Source: an uncultured Oscillospiraceae bacterium (GTDB lineage: Bacteria > Bacillota > Clostridia > Oscillospirales > Ruminococcaceae). Taken from it: 26,325 bases of DNA. Below the pieces are notes generated by a model. That model did no database searches. It saw only the letters and a program-made list of their open reading frames with translations, and was not told the origin of the DNA. Below are positions 13,820 through 20,860 of this stretch, piece by piece. Each line of letters starts with the position of its first letter. Within the stretch, counting starts at the first letter, position 1. The position numbers were made by a program, and so were the translations under genes. The stretch spans positions 1 to 26,325 of the forward strand of contig URGQ01000015.1 of assembly GCA_900547385.1 (NCBI GenBank), given 5' to 3'.

Positions 13820-15298
13820 ATGAGCAAATTTGACATTATGGAGACCACTGTGGCCAAGGTGCAGGCTGCCTATCTGGACGGTACCCTGACCTGCCGTGAG
13901 CTGTGCGAGGATTACATCGCGCGCATCAAGGCGTATGACCACGAAGGTCCCGCCATCAATTCCATCATTTGTGTAAACCCCAAGGCGCTGGAGGAGGCAG
14001 ATGCCTTTGACGCCTATGTAAAAGAGCACCACGCGCTGTGCGGCCCGCTGCACGGTATCCCTGTGATGCTGAAGGATAACTTTAATACCACCGATATGCC
14101 CACCACCGCCGGCAGCATTGCGCTGGAGGGCTGGGTGCCGGATAAGGACGCCTTTGTGACCAAGAAGCTGCGCGAAGCGGGTGCTCTCATTCTGGCCAAG
14201 ACCAACCTGCATGAGTTCGCCATCTGGGGCGAGACCATCAGCTCGGTGATGGGTCAATCGGTGAACCCCTATGATCCCACCCGTACCCCCGGCGGTTCCT
14301 CCGGCGGCACCGGCGCTTCCATCGCCTGCAATATCGGTATCATCGGCCTGGGCACCGATACCATCAATTCCGTCCGTTCCCCCTCTTCCGCCAACAGCCT
14401 GGTCGGGATCCGTCCCACCATTGGTCTGGTTTCCCGCGCGGGCATCGTGCCCTATTCCCTGACGCAGGATACCGCAGGCCCCATCTGCCGCACCGTGGAG
14501 GACGCCGTCCGCTGCCTCGATGTCATCAAGGGGTATGACCCCGACGACGCCGAGACCGCGTGGAGCGTCGGCCATGAGGAATGCTACATGGATCACCTGA
14601 AGGCGGACGGCATGAAGGGATGCCGCATTGGTGTGCTGGAGAGCCTCTTTGGCAAGGAAGAGATCAATGAATCCACCAACAAGGTGGTGCGCAATGCCCT
14701 TAAGGTTTTTGAGGAGAACGGCGCAACGCTGGTTCCCGTGACCGATAACATTGACCAGCCGTGGCTGACCAGCGAGGTTTCCGTCCATCTGGATGATTTC
14801 CAGCATGATCTGGACGGGTATCTGGCCACCCTGCCCGCCGACTGGAAGATCCACAGCATGGCGGAGATTCTGGAAAAGGGCCTGTTCCATCCCTTCAGCG
14901 AAAGCAATATGCGGGACGCTATGACCCGCGAGGTCGGTTCTCCCCGCTATCTGGAGAAAATGTATAACAAGATCGGTGTGCGCACCCATGTGCTGAAGAT
15001 CATGGCCGACCTGAACCTGGATGCCATGGTTTATCCGCATCAGCAGCAGCTGGTCTGCAAGATCGGTGCCAACCAGCAGCAGCGCAACGGCGTGCTGTGC
15101 TCCTCCACCGGTTTCCCCTCCATCGCGGTTCCCGCTGGCTTTGCGCCCGATGAGAACGCGCCCATCGGCGTGCCGGTCGGCATGGAGATCATCGGCCGTC
15201 CCTGGAGCGAGGCGAAGCTTATCGAGATCGCTTATGCGTTTGAGCAGCACTCCCACTTCCGCCGTCCGCCCGTATCGGCGCCTGACCTGAACAAGTAA
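13820..15298 (+). CDS. Amidase-signature-family hydrolase
   Basis: A 492-residue cytoplasmic amidase (GatA/AtzF-type fold). The Ser-cisSer-Lys triad is visible: Lys85 in VMLKDNF, the cis-Ser in PGGSSGGTGASIA (160/161) and the nucleophile Ser184 in DTINSVRSPSSAN. The nucleophile motif reads N-S-V-R where many members have G-S-I-R. Family length is normal and no signal peptide is seen. It hydrolyses a carboxamide, ureide or similar bond; the substrate is not readable. AAGGAAGGAG lies seven bases before the ATG. Codons are strongly biased to common ones (CTG, AAG, ACC), which with the strong promoter suggests high expression. It could act after TRAP uptake, perhaps with the free-standing allophanate-hydrolase C-terminal domain at 5709-6098; that link is inferred from proximity. 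Confidence 0.93.
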   Translation: MSKFDIMETTVAKVQAAYLDGTLTCRELCEDYIARIKAYDHEGPAINSIICVNPKALEEADAFDAYVKEHHALCGPLHGIPVMLKDNFNTTDMPTTAGSIALEGWVPDKDAFVTKKLREAGALILAKTNLHEFAIWGETISSVMGQSVNPYDPTRTPGGSSGGTGASIACNIGIIGLGTDTINSVRSPSSANSLVGIRPTIGLVSRAGIVPYSLTQDTAGPICRTVEDAVRCLDVIKGYDPDDAETAWSVGHEECYMDHLKADGMKGCRIGVLESLFGKEEINESTNKVVRNALKVFEENGATLVPVTDNIDQPWLTSEVSVHLDDFQHDLDGYLATLPADWKIHSMAEILEKGLFHPFSESNMRDAMTREVGSPRYLEKMYNKIGVRTHVLKIMADLNLDAMVYPHQQQLVCKIGANQQQRNGVLCSSTGFPSIAVPAGFAPDENAPIGVPVGMEIIGRPWSEAKLIEIAYAFEQHSHFRRPPVSAPDLNK

Positions 15299-15317
15299 AA
15301 GAATACGCCATAAAATG

Positions 15318-15354
15318 TCCCCCATCGGTGATGAGCCGGTGGGGGATAGTTTTT
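15318..15354 (+). terminator. Terminator after the amidase gene
   Basis: TCCCCCATCGG pairs with CCGGTGGGGGA (one G-T wobble) around a short loop, followed by TAGTTTTT. Confidence 0.85.
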
Positions 15355-15419
15355 GCTCTTTATCGGTGGAGGAAAAAAGCCTTCTGTGAGGGCTGGCAGA
15401 GAGACGCCCTGCCGATGCT

Positions 15420-15637
15420 CTTTTCGCCTGTTCGGCGAAAAGAAAGCTTACTAAAGGGGAAACTAAGGGGAAGCCCTCTCTTGCAGGGTTCCCCCTCTTG
15501 TGGGAATGACCACACTGGGTCATCCCCACAATTCATCCCCTTTCGGAGCGCCCTCCGGCCTTAAGGGGTTTCGCCCATTGAAATGGGCGACCAAAGACGC
15601 TGTCTTTGGAAACTGCAAGCCTTTTGAAAAAGGCTTG
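15420..15637. repeat. Array of successive hairpins between convergent genes
   Basis: Consecutive stems are CTTTTCGCC/GGCGAAAAG (15420-15442), TGTGGGAATGACC/GGTCATCCCCACA (15499-15530, one mismatch), TCGCCCAT/ATGGGCGA (15571-15590, loop TGAA), CCAAAGAC/GTCTTTGG (15591-15609, loop GCT) and CAAGCCTTT/AAAGGCTTG (15616-15637, loop TGAA). They are lower in GC than the other hairpin elements. They may act as terminators for the minus-strand lipoprotein gene or be a separate repeat type. Confidence 0.55.
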
Positions 15638-15647
15638 ACCGAAAACT

Positions 15648-16076
15648 TTACGAAGCGGCCGCGGCAAAGTACAGCGAGTACCCGCCCAGCTGCAGCACCA
15701 GCGTTTGCTCGGCGCTGCCATCCTGCCGGGTGGTGACCGATACCGCCGCGGGGCCGGTTTCATCCCCTACGGTGAGGCTGTAAATGGTGGCTTCCACACC
15801 GCCGCTATCCTGCCGGGTGTAGCTGCCCTCCCAGCTTTGCGTGCCGGAGGTAAAAGTGAGCTTGCCATTCTCGGCCCGGCAGGTCAGTTCAAGCACTGCG
15901 GCGTCGGGGTAGATCTCCTGCATGCTGTTCCCGATGAAAAGGATGCTGCCATCCTGGGTGGACTGCACCGTGACGACCTGCCAATCTTTATCCTCGATGC
16001 GGTGGGTGGTGACCTGTTTGCCGCAGGCGGTAAGCAGCAATACGCTGGCAAGAATAATAGCGAAAAATCGTTTCAT
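15648..16076 (-). CDS. Small predicted lipoprotein of unknown function
   Basis: A 142-residue protein with a classic lipoprotein signal (MKRFFAIILASVLLLTAC, lipobox LLTAC with Cys18), so it should be anchored on the outer face of the membrane. The rest is a beta-rich domain with repeated T/S-x-T/S strands and no motif that I recognise. It begins 10 bases after the stop of the XRE/membrane regulator, with GGAGGAAC just upstream of the ATG, so the two genes form an operon. The pairing suggests that the lipoprotein and the membrane regulator work together, for example in envelope sensing. That is inference. Confidence 0.78.
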   Translation of the reverse strand: MKRFFAIILASVLLLTACGKQVTTHRIEDKDWQVVTVQSTQDGSILFIGNSMQEIYPDAAVLELTCRAENGKLTFTSGTQSWEGSYTRQDSGGVEATIYSLTVGDETGPAAVSVTTRQDGSAEQTLVLQLGGYSLYFAAAAS

Positions 16077-16086
16077 AGGTTCCTCC

Positions 16087-16626
16087 TTAGTCTGGGCGGC
16101 GGCTCATAATGATGCCCAGTATCACCAGGGCGATGCAGCCCAATATGGCGAAGAGCAGGCCCCAGGGAAAGCCGGCCGTGATGAAAATAGCGGTGGGGCC
16201 ATCCGCGCCGCCGATGATGCCGATGCTGCTATTGGCCGGGAGGCCATACCCCAGCATGAGCAGGGTAAGCACTAGCTGCGGCAGCAGCAACAGCCCGCAT
16301 ATCCCGGCGGCGATGGCGACCCATTTCCAGAAGCGGCGCCGGCGGCGATTCTGCTCCGCCAGCTGGCCGGTGAGGGCGCTCAGCTTATCCGCCAATACCG
16401 CTTGCGGTTCCAGCGGGGCGGTGTTTTCCGGCTTTGGAGCGCCCAGCAGCTCCTCTACGGAGACCTCCAGGCACTCTGCCAGCCGCACCAGCATATCGGC
16501 ATCCGGGACCGAGAGCCCCTGCTCCCATTTGCTGACGGTCTGCCTAACCACATGCAGCCGTTCGGCCAGTTCCTGCTGGGAAAGGCCCCGGGCTTTGCGC
16601 AGTGCGCGGATATTTTCGCCCAGCAT
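16087..16626 (-). CDS. XRE-family HTH regulator with membrane tail carrying an OadB-like motif
   Basis: A 179-residue protein. Residues 1-62 are a clear Cro/CI-type helix-turn-helix (IRALRKARGLSQQELAERLHVVRQTVSKWEQGLSVPD). A basic linker (RRRRRFWKW) leads into two hydrophobic segments (about 102-128 and 152-174). Between them stands SSIGIIGGADGPTAIFIT (133-150), which closely matches a signature of the beta subunit of sodium-translocating decarboxylases (OadB/GcdB). The protein is far too short to be that pump. A membrane-bound regulator that senses ions or membrane state is a reasonable guess. The start is supported by GGAGGG a few bases upstream of the ATG. It is the first gene of a two-gene operon with the lipoprotein. 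Confidence 0.88.
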   Translation of the reverse strand: MLGENIRALRKARGLSQQELAERLHVVRQTVSKWEQGLSVPDADMLVRLAECLEVSVEELLGAPKPENTAPLEPQAVLADKLSALTGQLAEQNRRRRRFWKWVAIAAGICGLLLLPQLVLTLLMLGYGLPANSSIGIIGGADGPTAIFITAGFPWGLLFAILGCIALVILGIIMSRRPD

Positions 16627-16663
16627 GGGATCCCTCCGTTCTGATGATGATCTCTACCCGCCT

Positions 16664-16693
16664 ATTATGGCACAAAAGGCGGCGGGGAAGCAA
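16664..16693 (-). promoter_or_regulatory. Promoter of the XRE-lipoprotein operon
   Basis: On the minus strand TTGCTT, an 18-bp spacer and CATAAT stand 38 bases before the start of the XRE gene. Confidence 0.5.
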
Positions 16694-16781
16694 GCAACAC
16701 ATTTTAACATGGGGGAGAGTTTGCAAAATGGGAGGGGCGGGCTGCCGCCAAGGCCAGGATTCTGCTGGGATGGGAGGAGGA

Positions 16782-16888
16782 GCAGAAGGCGGGCCCCGCA
16801 GGGGCCGCGGCCGCAGGCCGCGGGGACGGGCTGAAAGGCCCGTCACGGCGCGGAGCGCCGCCCTGCGGGGCGGCCATTTGCCGGCTGC
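16782..16888. repeat. GC-rich multi-hairpin element C
   Basis: Consecutive hairpins are GGCCCC-GCA-GGGGCC (16792-16806), GCGGCC-GCA-GGCCGC (16807-16821), GACGGGC/GCCCGTC with a 6-nt loop (16825-16844), CGGCGC-GGA-GCGCCG (16846-16860) and a short CCC-TGC-GGG (16861-16869). An imperfect outer pairing, GCAG-aa-GGC with GCC-gg-CTGC (16782-16790 and 16880-16888), may close it. Confidence 0.7.
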
Positions 16889-16937
16889 ATAGAGGATGGA
16901 CCCGGTGCGTATACTAAGGGCAAAGGGGGGCGTGGCA

Positions 16938-17405
16938 ATGAAGCAAAAACCGTGGAAAGCCTACCTGTGGGCGACACTGCCGACCATAGCAGGCGGGGTG
17001 TTGGCGGGGATCCTTTCCGGCAGCGGGGGCAACTACGAAAACTATATAAAACCGCCGTTATCACCGCCGGGGTGGCTGTTTCCGGTGGTGTGGGCGGTAC
17101 TGTATCTGCTGATGGCGATAGGAATGGCGATGGTATGGAACGCCGACCAGGCCCATGCTAAGCCTGCCCGGAATCTCTATATCGTGCAGCTGGTGGTGAA
17201 TCTGCTGTGGCCGTTTTTCTTCTTCCGGTGGGAGATGTGGGGCTTTGCGGTGATCTGGCTGCTGCTTCTCATTGCACTGGTGATGGTCATGGCTTTGCGG
17301 TTTGAGCAGATAAGCCCCAAGGCGGCCTATCTGCAGATTCCTTATCTCATTTGGCTGTGCTTTGCGGCGTATCTTAATATTGCGATATGGCTGCTGAACC
17401 GATAA
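16938..17405 (+). CDS. tspO: TspO/MBR-family membrane protein
   Basis: A five-helix tryptophan-rich membrane protein of 155 residues, the normal length. Seen are KPPLSPPGWLFPVVWAVLYLLMAIGMA (38-64, the signature second helix), NLLWPFFFFRWEMWGFAVIWLLLL, and the last helix PYLIWLCFAAYLNIAIWLLN. Family members bind porphyrins and similar ligands and act in stress signalling; the role in Clostridia is unclear. The start at 16938 is chosen because the purine-rich AAGGGGGG lies just before it; an upstream in-frame ATG at 16896 would add an unusual N-terminus. A bidirectional terminator follows. Confidence 0.92.
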   Translation: MKQKPWKAYLWATLPTIAGGVLAGILSGSGGNYENYIKPPLSPPGWLFPVVWAVLYLLMAIGMAMVWNADQAHAKPARNLYIVQLVVNLLWPFFFFRWEMWGFAVIWLLLLIALVMVMALRFEQISPKAAYLQIPYLIWLCFAAYLNIAIWLLNR

Positions 17406-17415
17406 CAGGCAAAAT

Positions 17416-17442
17416 GAAAATCCCCCGAAAGGGGGATTTTTT
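17416..17442. terminator. Bidirectional terminator between tspO and the Ntn hydrolase
   Basis: AAAATCCCCC-GAAA-GGGGGATTTTTT is a near-perfect stem with a GNRA loop. It has T runs on both strands and sits 10 bases from both convergent stops. Confidence 0.9.
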
Positions 17443-17452
17443 GCGCTTTGGA

Positions 17453-18553
17453 TTAGGAAAGCGCAGTGGCAGTATTTTCAGTCAGGCGGAAGCGGAAAAT
17501 ATTATCCCAGTGGCGGCGCAAGGCCACATCGGCGGAAAGAGTGCTATTGTGGAAGCAGATGGACCACTGGGTATTGCTGGTGATATCCTTGGAGTCAGGC
17601 TCCTGTGCGACGGCCCGCAGGGCATCCCATACGGTAAGGGGGGAGAGGACATCCTTTTGCTGCGCTAATATTTTCAGTACAGTATCGTAGCGTTCCCGGC
17701 CATGGCCGTAGATACCGTTTCGCTGGTTGGGTTTGACCCGATCCGGGTAGAGCGCGTAGAAGTTGGTGGCGGCTGCCGCAGGGGTATCCACCAGGGGACG
17801 GGCGGGATCATCGCAGTCATATTCCACCACACGCCCATCTCCACTGGCATCGGTGATGTAAAAGTGATAATCCCGGCCGCCGGAGGCAAACATATCATAC
17901 TCCCGCAGCAAGGCTACTGCTTCAGCGGTGGTGGCGGCGTGATCCAGTACCAGACGGATGGCCAAGGTGGGAGTGATGGTGGGTTTACCGGTCTGCTGGT
18001 AGGTGGGTTCGCTATCCAAGGTGAGCACAGCAATAGACACCCCCTTTTCATTCATGCCATCCAGACAGATGAACGGCGCGGTGAGGGTAGCCAGGCGGGT
18101 TTTCAGGCTTTGCTCCGGGGTGTTGGCCTGGATGTTATCCAAGGCGGCGAAGGCCACTGAGCGGTAGCTATCCTGTGGTGAGCAATAGACCACCATGGCG
18201 GAGGTATCGTAGCGAAAGTCGTAATTACGGCCCATGCAAGCGGTACCATCCTGCTCCACTACGGCAAAGGCGGTGCAGCCGAAGGAGGGTGCCTGGATAG
18301 TGACCGGCAGCAGCGGCAGCGCCTCTTCCAGGATGGCATCCACCATGCTTTGGTCATCGGTGATGCCGCGGGCGAGGAGGTCATCCAGGCTGTAACGGTA
18401 GCGGATATCCATGCGGTAGAGGTTATAGCCATCGCTGTAATCAGTGATTTTTTGCAGGGCGGCCATGCTTTGAAAACGGGTAAAATAGATGCCGGTAAAA
18501 ACGAGGGCGGCCAAAAGCAGCAGCGCGGAGAGGGAGAGCAGAAGCTTTTTCAT
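17453..18553 (-). CDS. Membrane-anchored linear amide C-N hydrolase (choloylglycine hydrolase / C45-like Ntn family)
   Basis: A 366-residue protein with an N-terminal membrane segment (KKLLLSLSALLLLAALVFTGIYF) that acts as anchor or signal peptide. FGCTAFAVVEQDGTACMGRNYDF places the expected nucleophile at Cys93 and the G-R-N-Y-D-F signature at 108-113. Asn and Arg-rich segments follow (TNFYALYPD, NGIYGHGRERYD), and the C-terminal WSICFHNSTLSADVALRRHWDNIFRF is typical of this group. Relatives cleave conjugated bile salts, penicillin V, N-acyl-homoserine lactones or acyl amino acids. The outward location suggests an extracellular acylated substrate; which one cannot be said. In a typical Ntn hydrolase the Cys becomes N-terminal by autoprocessing, which here would release the anchor. 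GGAGGTG stands before the ATG. Confidence 0.85.
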   Translation of the reverse strand: MKKLLLSLSALLLLAALVFTGIYFTRFQSMAALQKITDYSDGYNLYRMDIRYRYSLDDLLARGITDDQSMVDAILEEALPLLPVTIQAPSFGCTAFAVVEQDGTACMGRNYDFRYDTSAMVVYCSPQDSYRSVAFAALDNIQANTPEQSLKTRLATLTAPFICLDGMNEKGVSIAVLTLDSEPTYQQTGKPTITPTLAIRLVLDHAATTAEAVALLREYDMFASGGRDYHFYITDASGDGRVVEYDCDDPARPLVDTPAAAATNFYALYPDRVKPNQRNGIYGHGRERYDTVLKILAQQKDVLSPLTVWDALRAVAQEPDSKDITSNTQWSICFHNSTLSADVALRRHWDNIFRFRLTENTATALS

Positions 18554-18640
18554 AGGACACCTCCGGGGTCATTGGTAGTAGATATTTACCGCGCGGCGGA
18601 CGGCAATAGAACCCGGAGGGGAGAAAAAACCGGCAGGAGG

Positions 18641-18725
18641 GTGCAGGGGCAAGGCGGCCCGCAGGCCGCCCCCAAGGCGATGCGAAGCGTCGCCTGCCCT
18701 GCGGGCTGGTACTGGGGCCCTGCAC
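18641..18725. repeat. Cloverleaf-like multi-hairpin element D
   Basis: The outer stem is GTGCAGGG (18641-18648) with CCCTGCAC (18718-18725). Inside are GGCGGCC-CGCA-GGCCGCC (18653-18670), AGGCGATGC-GAA-GCGTCGCCT (18675-18695, one wobble) and GCCC-TGC-GGGC (18696-18706). It shares a 14-base core with elements A and F and lies between the Ntn hydrolase gene and the preceding terminator. Confidence 0.75.
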
Positions 18726-18764
18726 AAGGGTGAGGAGAAGCAGCAAAAAAACAGAAGCTGAGGC

Positions 18765-18795
18765 AAAGAAAATCCCCTGCCAAAGAGCAGGGGAT
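18765..18795 (-). terminator. Terminator after the MATE-lipoprotein operon
   Basis: ATCCCCTGC and GCAGGGGAT pair (18772-18795) around a 6-nt loop, followed on the minus strand by TTTCTTT. It is a few bases after the lipoprotein stop. Confidence 0.8.
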
Positions 18796-18800
18796 AGAAT

Positions 18801-19289
18801 TCAGCCATTATTGATTTCCTCAAAGATATTGCCAGAGGAAAATACCACCGTTTCGCCGTTGCCTTCATTGGCGGGGAAGTGGTTGCCGATGTAGCATTCT
18901 TCCCCATCCGGGGTAATGAAGAACTCCGCTACGGTGGAAAGATAGCGGGACTGGGTATCGTAATCGGTGATGACGCGCTGCCACACACCATAGTAGTACT
19001 CCCGGCCCTCCACCGTCACCGGATCATTAAGGGTGAAGGTGTAGTTCTCCATCGGCTCCGCCGCCGCAAAGATATCCTCCATCTTTTTTATGAGGCGGGC
19101 ACGGCGCTGTTCCTCGGTTTCCTCCGGTTCCGGTTCGGGCTCTGGGGAGAGGGGATCGGAAGCATCCGGGGTTCCAGCCTGGGGCGGATCGCCATGGACG
19201 ATCTCGCTGATGGGATTGCCGCAGGCGGTGAATACCAGAAGGGTGGCCAGCAAGGCCAAGGTCAAGGTGATCAGTTTCATACGGCTCAT
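18801..19289 (-). CDS. Predicted lipoprotein of unknown function
   Basis: A 162-residue protein with a lipoprotein signal (MSRMKLITLTLALLATLLVFTAC), a Pro/Glu-rich spacer (SPEPEPEPEETEEQRRARL) and a soluble C-terminal domain (ENYTFTLNDPVTVEGREYYYGVWQRV..., FITPDGEECYIGNHF). I do not recognise the family. The chosen ATG at 19289 overlaps the stop of the MATE gene as ATGA, a typical coupling arrangement, with GGAGGGAG about ten bases before it inside the MATE gene. A longer frame to 19445 exists but lies within the MATE coding region and lacks a signal peptide at its own start. Confidence 0.8.
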   Translation of the reverse strand: MSRMKLITLTLALLATLLVFTACGNPISEIVHGDPPQAGTPDASDPLSPEPEPEPEETEEQRRARLIKKMEDIFAAAEPMENYTFTLNDPVTVEGREYYYGVWQRVITDYDTQSRYLSTVAEFFITPDGEECYIGNHFPANEGNGETVVFSSGNIFEEINNG

Positions 19290-20662
19290 ACTGATGGAAC
19301 TCCCTCCGTTAGGCCGCACAGTCGGCGGCGCTTGACGATGAAATAGCAGATGATGTGGGTGAGCGAGGTCAAGATCCAGCTGATGGGGTAGGAGATGTAG
19401 AGTACCCGCAGATCGTGGTGAGTGGCGAAAATGGTATAGATCCACACCACACGGAAGCCGCAGGCGCCGATGAGAGTGACGATCATGGGCATGACAGAGC
19501 TACCCATCCCGCGGATGATATCCGCCATAATATCCATAATGGCATCCAGACCGTAGGTGGTACCGACGATCATCATACGGATCATGCCCATGGCAATAAC
19601 TTCCGAATCCTTATTGTAGAAAGCAAGCAGCGAATTGCCAAAGCCGTAGGCGATAAAGCCGAGAATCTCCGAAAGGAGGATGCCCAGGGCCAGGCACCAA
19701 AGGGTGATGCCCCGCAGGCGCTTGTACTGCCCGGCGCCGAGGTTCTGGCTGGTGAAGGTAAGGGAAGCCTGCGCCACCGAATTGCAGCTGGTAAAAACGA
19801 AGCCTTCGATATTGACGGCGGCGGCATTACCGGCCATGGCGGTGCTGCCGAAGGAATTGATGGAGGACTGGATGAGGACATTGGAGATAGAGAAGATGGC
19901 GCCCTGCAGACCGGCGGGAATGCCGATCTTGAGGATACGGATGAGCTTATCCCGGTGGATGCGCAGCTCCTTGAGGACGATGTGGTAGCAGCCGTCGGTT
20001 TTCAGCATGCACCACAGTACCAGCGCGGCGGAGATATACTGCGAAACAACGGTGGCAATGCCGACGCCCGCCACACTGAGATTGAACTGGATGACCAGAA
20101 GCAGGTTGAGACCGACATTGACGATGCCGGCAAAGAAAAGGAAGATCAGGGGTCGGCGGGTATCGCCCACGCCGCGCAGCACCGCTGCGCCAAAGTTATA
20201 CAGCATACTGCCCGGCATCCCCAAAAAGTAGATGCGCAGATACAGGATAGCCAGTGGAAGGACATCGTCGGGGGTATCCATCAGCCGCAGGATGGCGGGG
20301 GTACACACCACGCCCACTACCATGACAAAGAAACCGCTGATGAGTCCCACCAGCATGCAGGTGTGGGTGGCTTCGGAGACATCCTCGTACTGGGCGGCGC
20401 CGTAGTGCTGGGCAATGACGGCGCTGCCGCCGATGGAGATACCCATAAACAGGTTGACGATCAGATTGATGATGGAGCCATTGGAGCCGACGGCGGCCAG
20501 CGCGTGGCTGCCCACATACCGTCCCACCACGATGATATCGGCGGCATTGAAAAGAAGCTGCAGCATTCCTGTGGCCATTAGCGGCAGGGAAAAAAGCAGG
20601 ATCTTCTGCGGCAAGCTACCGGTACACATATCTATTTCATACTTATGGCGTGCAGTAGCCAA
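19286..20662 (-). CDS. MATE-family multidrug/toxin efflux transporter
   Basis: An integral membrane antiporter with about 12 helices, about 458 residues from the chosen start. The opening YEIDMCTGSLPQKILLFSLPLMATGMLQLLFNAADIIVVGRYVG is the hallmark of the clostridial MATE group. Further family stretches are ALAAVGSNGSIINLIVNLFMGISIGGSAVIAQHYGA and MPGSMLYNFGAAVLRGVGDTRRPL. Export of cationic drugs or metabolites by Na+ or H+ exchange is the usual role. The start is uncertain: an ATG at 20734 and one at 20689 are in frame but lack a ribosome site. The TTG at 20662 follows AAGGAG (11-base spacing) and gives an N-terminus of normal length, so I prefer it. The stop overlaps the next gene as ATGA. 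Confidence 0.92.
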   Translation of the reverse strand: MATARHKYEIDMCTGSLPQKILLFSLPLMATGMLQLLFNAADIIVVGRYVGSHALAAVGSNGSIINLIVNLFMGISIGGSAVIAQHYGAAQYEDVSEATHTCMLVGLISGFFVMVVGVVCTPAILRLMDTPDDVLPLAILYLRIYFLGMPGSMLYNFGAAVLRGVGDTRRPLIFLFFAGIVNVGLNLLLVIQFNLSVAGVGIATVVSQYISAALVLWCMLKTDGCYHIVLKELRIHRDKLIRILKIGIPAGLQGAIFSISNVLIQSSINSFGSTAMAGNAAAVNIEGFVFTSCNSVAQASLTFTSQNLGAGQYKRLRGITLWCLALGILLSEILGFIAYGFGNSLLAFYNKDSEVIAMGMIRMMIVGTTYGLDAIMDIMADIIRGMGSSVMPMIVTLIGACGFRVVWIYTIFATHHDLRVLYISYPISWILTSLTHIICYFIVKRRRLCGLTEGVPSV

Positions 20663-20708
20663 GGGAAACAACGCTCCTTCTTTGTGCATATTGGGAAAAA
20701 GCCTAGTA

Positions 20709-20725
20709 CAGCGCCGCGGGCGCTG
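20709..20725 (-). promoter_or_regulatory. Leader hairpin of the MATE transcript
   Basis: CAGCGCC-GCG-GGCGCTG (7-bp stem) lies between the promoter and the proposed TTG start. It would fall inside the coding region if the upstream ATG at 20734 were used. Confidence 0.4.
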
Positions 20726-20758
20726 CTGGGGCATAGAGATTAAGAGGACAGTATAGGT

Positions 20759-20786
20759 ATTATAGCCCTTTTGTGCTCTAATGCAA
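20759..20786 (-). promoter_or_regulatory. Sigma-A promoter of the MATE-lipoprotein operon
   Basis: On the minus strand TTGCAT, a 16-bp spacer and a perfect TATAAT. The predicted transcript starts near 20752. Confidence 0.7.
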
Positions 20787-20860
20787 GATATCCTGCATCA
20801 AATCTCCTTATCGCACAAAAAGGCGGCAAAAAGGAGAGAAAAGCACAACAAAACTGCCCA

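Larger units (their letters stand above)
15299..15647. other. Intergenic stretch of 349 bases with terminator and five-hairpin array
   Basis: It lies between convergent genes. Apart from the terminator (15318-15354) and the hairpin array (15420-15637), I see no gene here. Confidence 0.6.
16627..16937. other. Intergenic stretch of 311 bases: divergent control region and element C
   Basis: It contains the minus-strand promoter for the XRE gene (16664-16693), the GC-rich element C (16782-16888) and the leader of the TspO gene. TATACT at 16910-16915 could be the TspO -10 box but has no good -35 partner. Confidence 0.6.

Noticed and set aside
13790..15529. A 579-codon open frame on the minus strand opposite the amidase
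   Set aside because: It is a shadow of the biased codon use of the amidase gene: no domain, His/Gly/Ala-rich low-complexity sequence, and the plus-strand protein has all catalytic motifs.
16087..16626. Annotation as a sodium-translocating decarboxylase beta subunit
   Set aside because: Only one signature stretch is present; the protein is about half the needed length and starts with a DNA-binding domain.
19355..20581. A 408-codon plus-strand frame opposite the MATE gene
   Set aside because: Highly polar, Asp/Gly/His-rich sequence typical of the reverse strand of a membrane-protein gene; no ribosome site.
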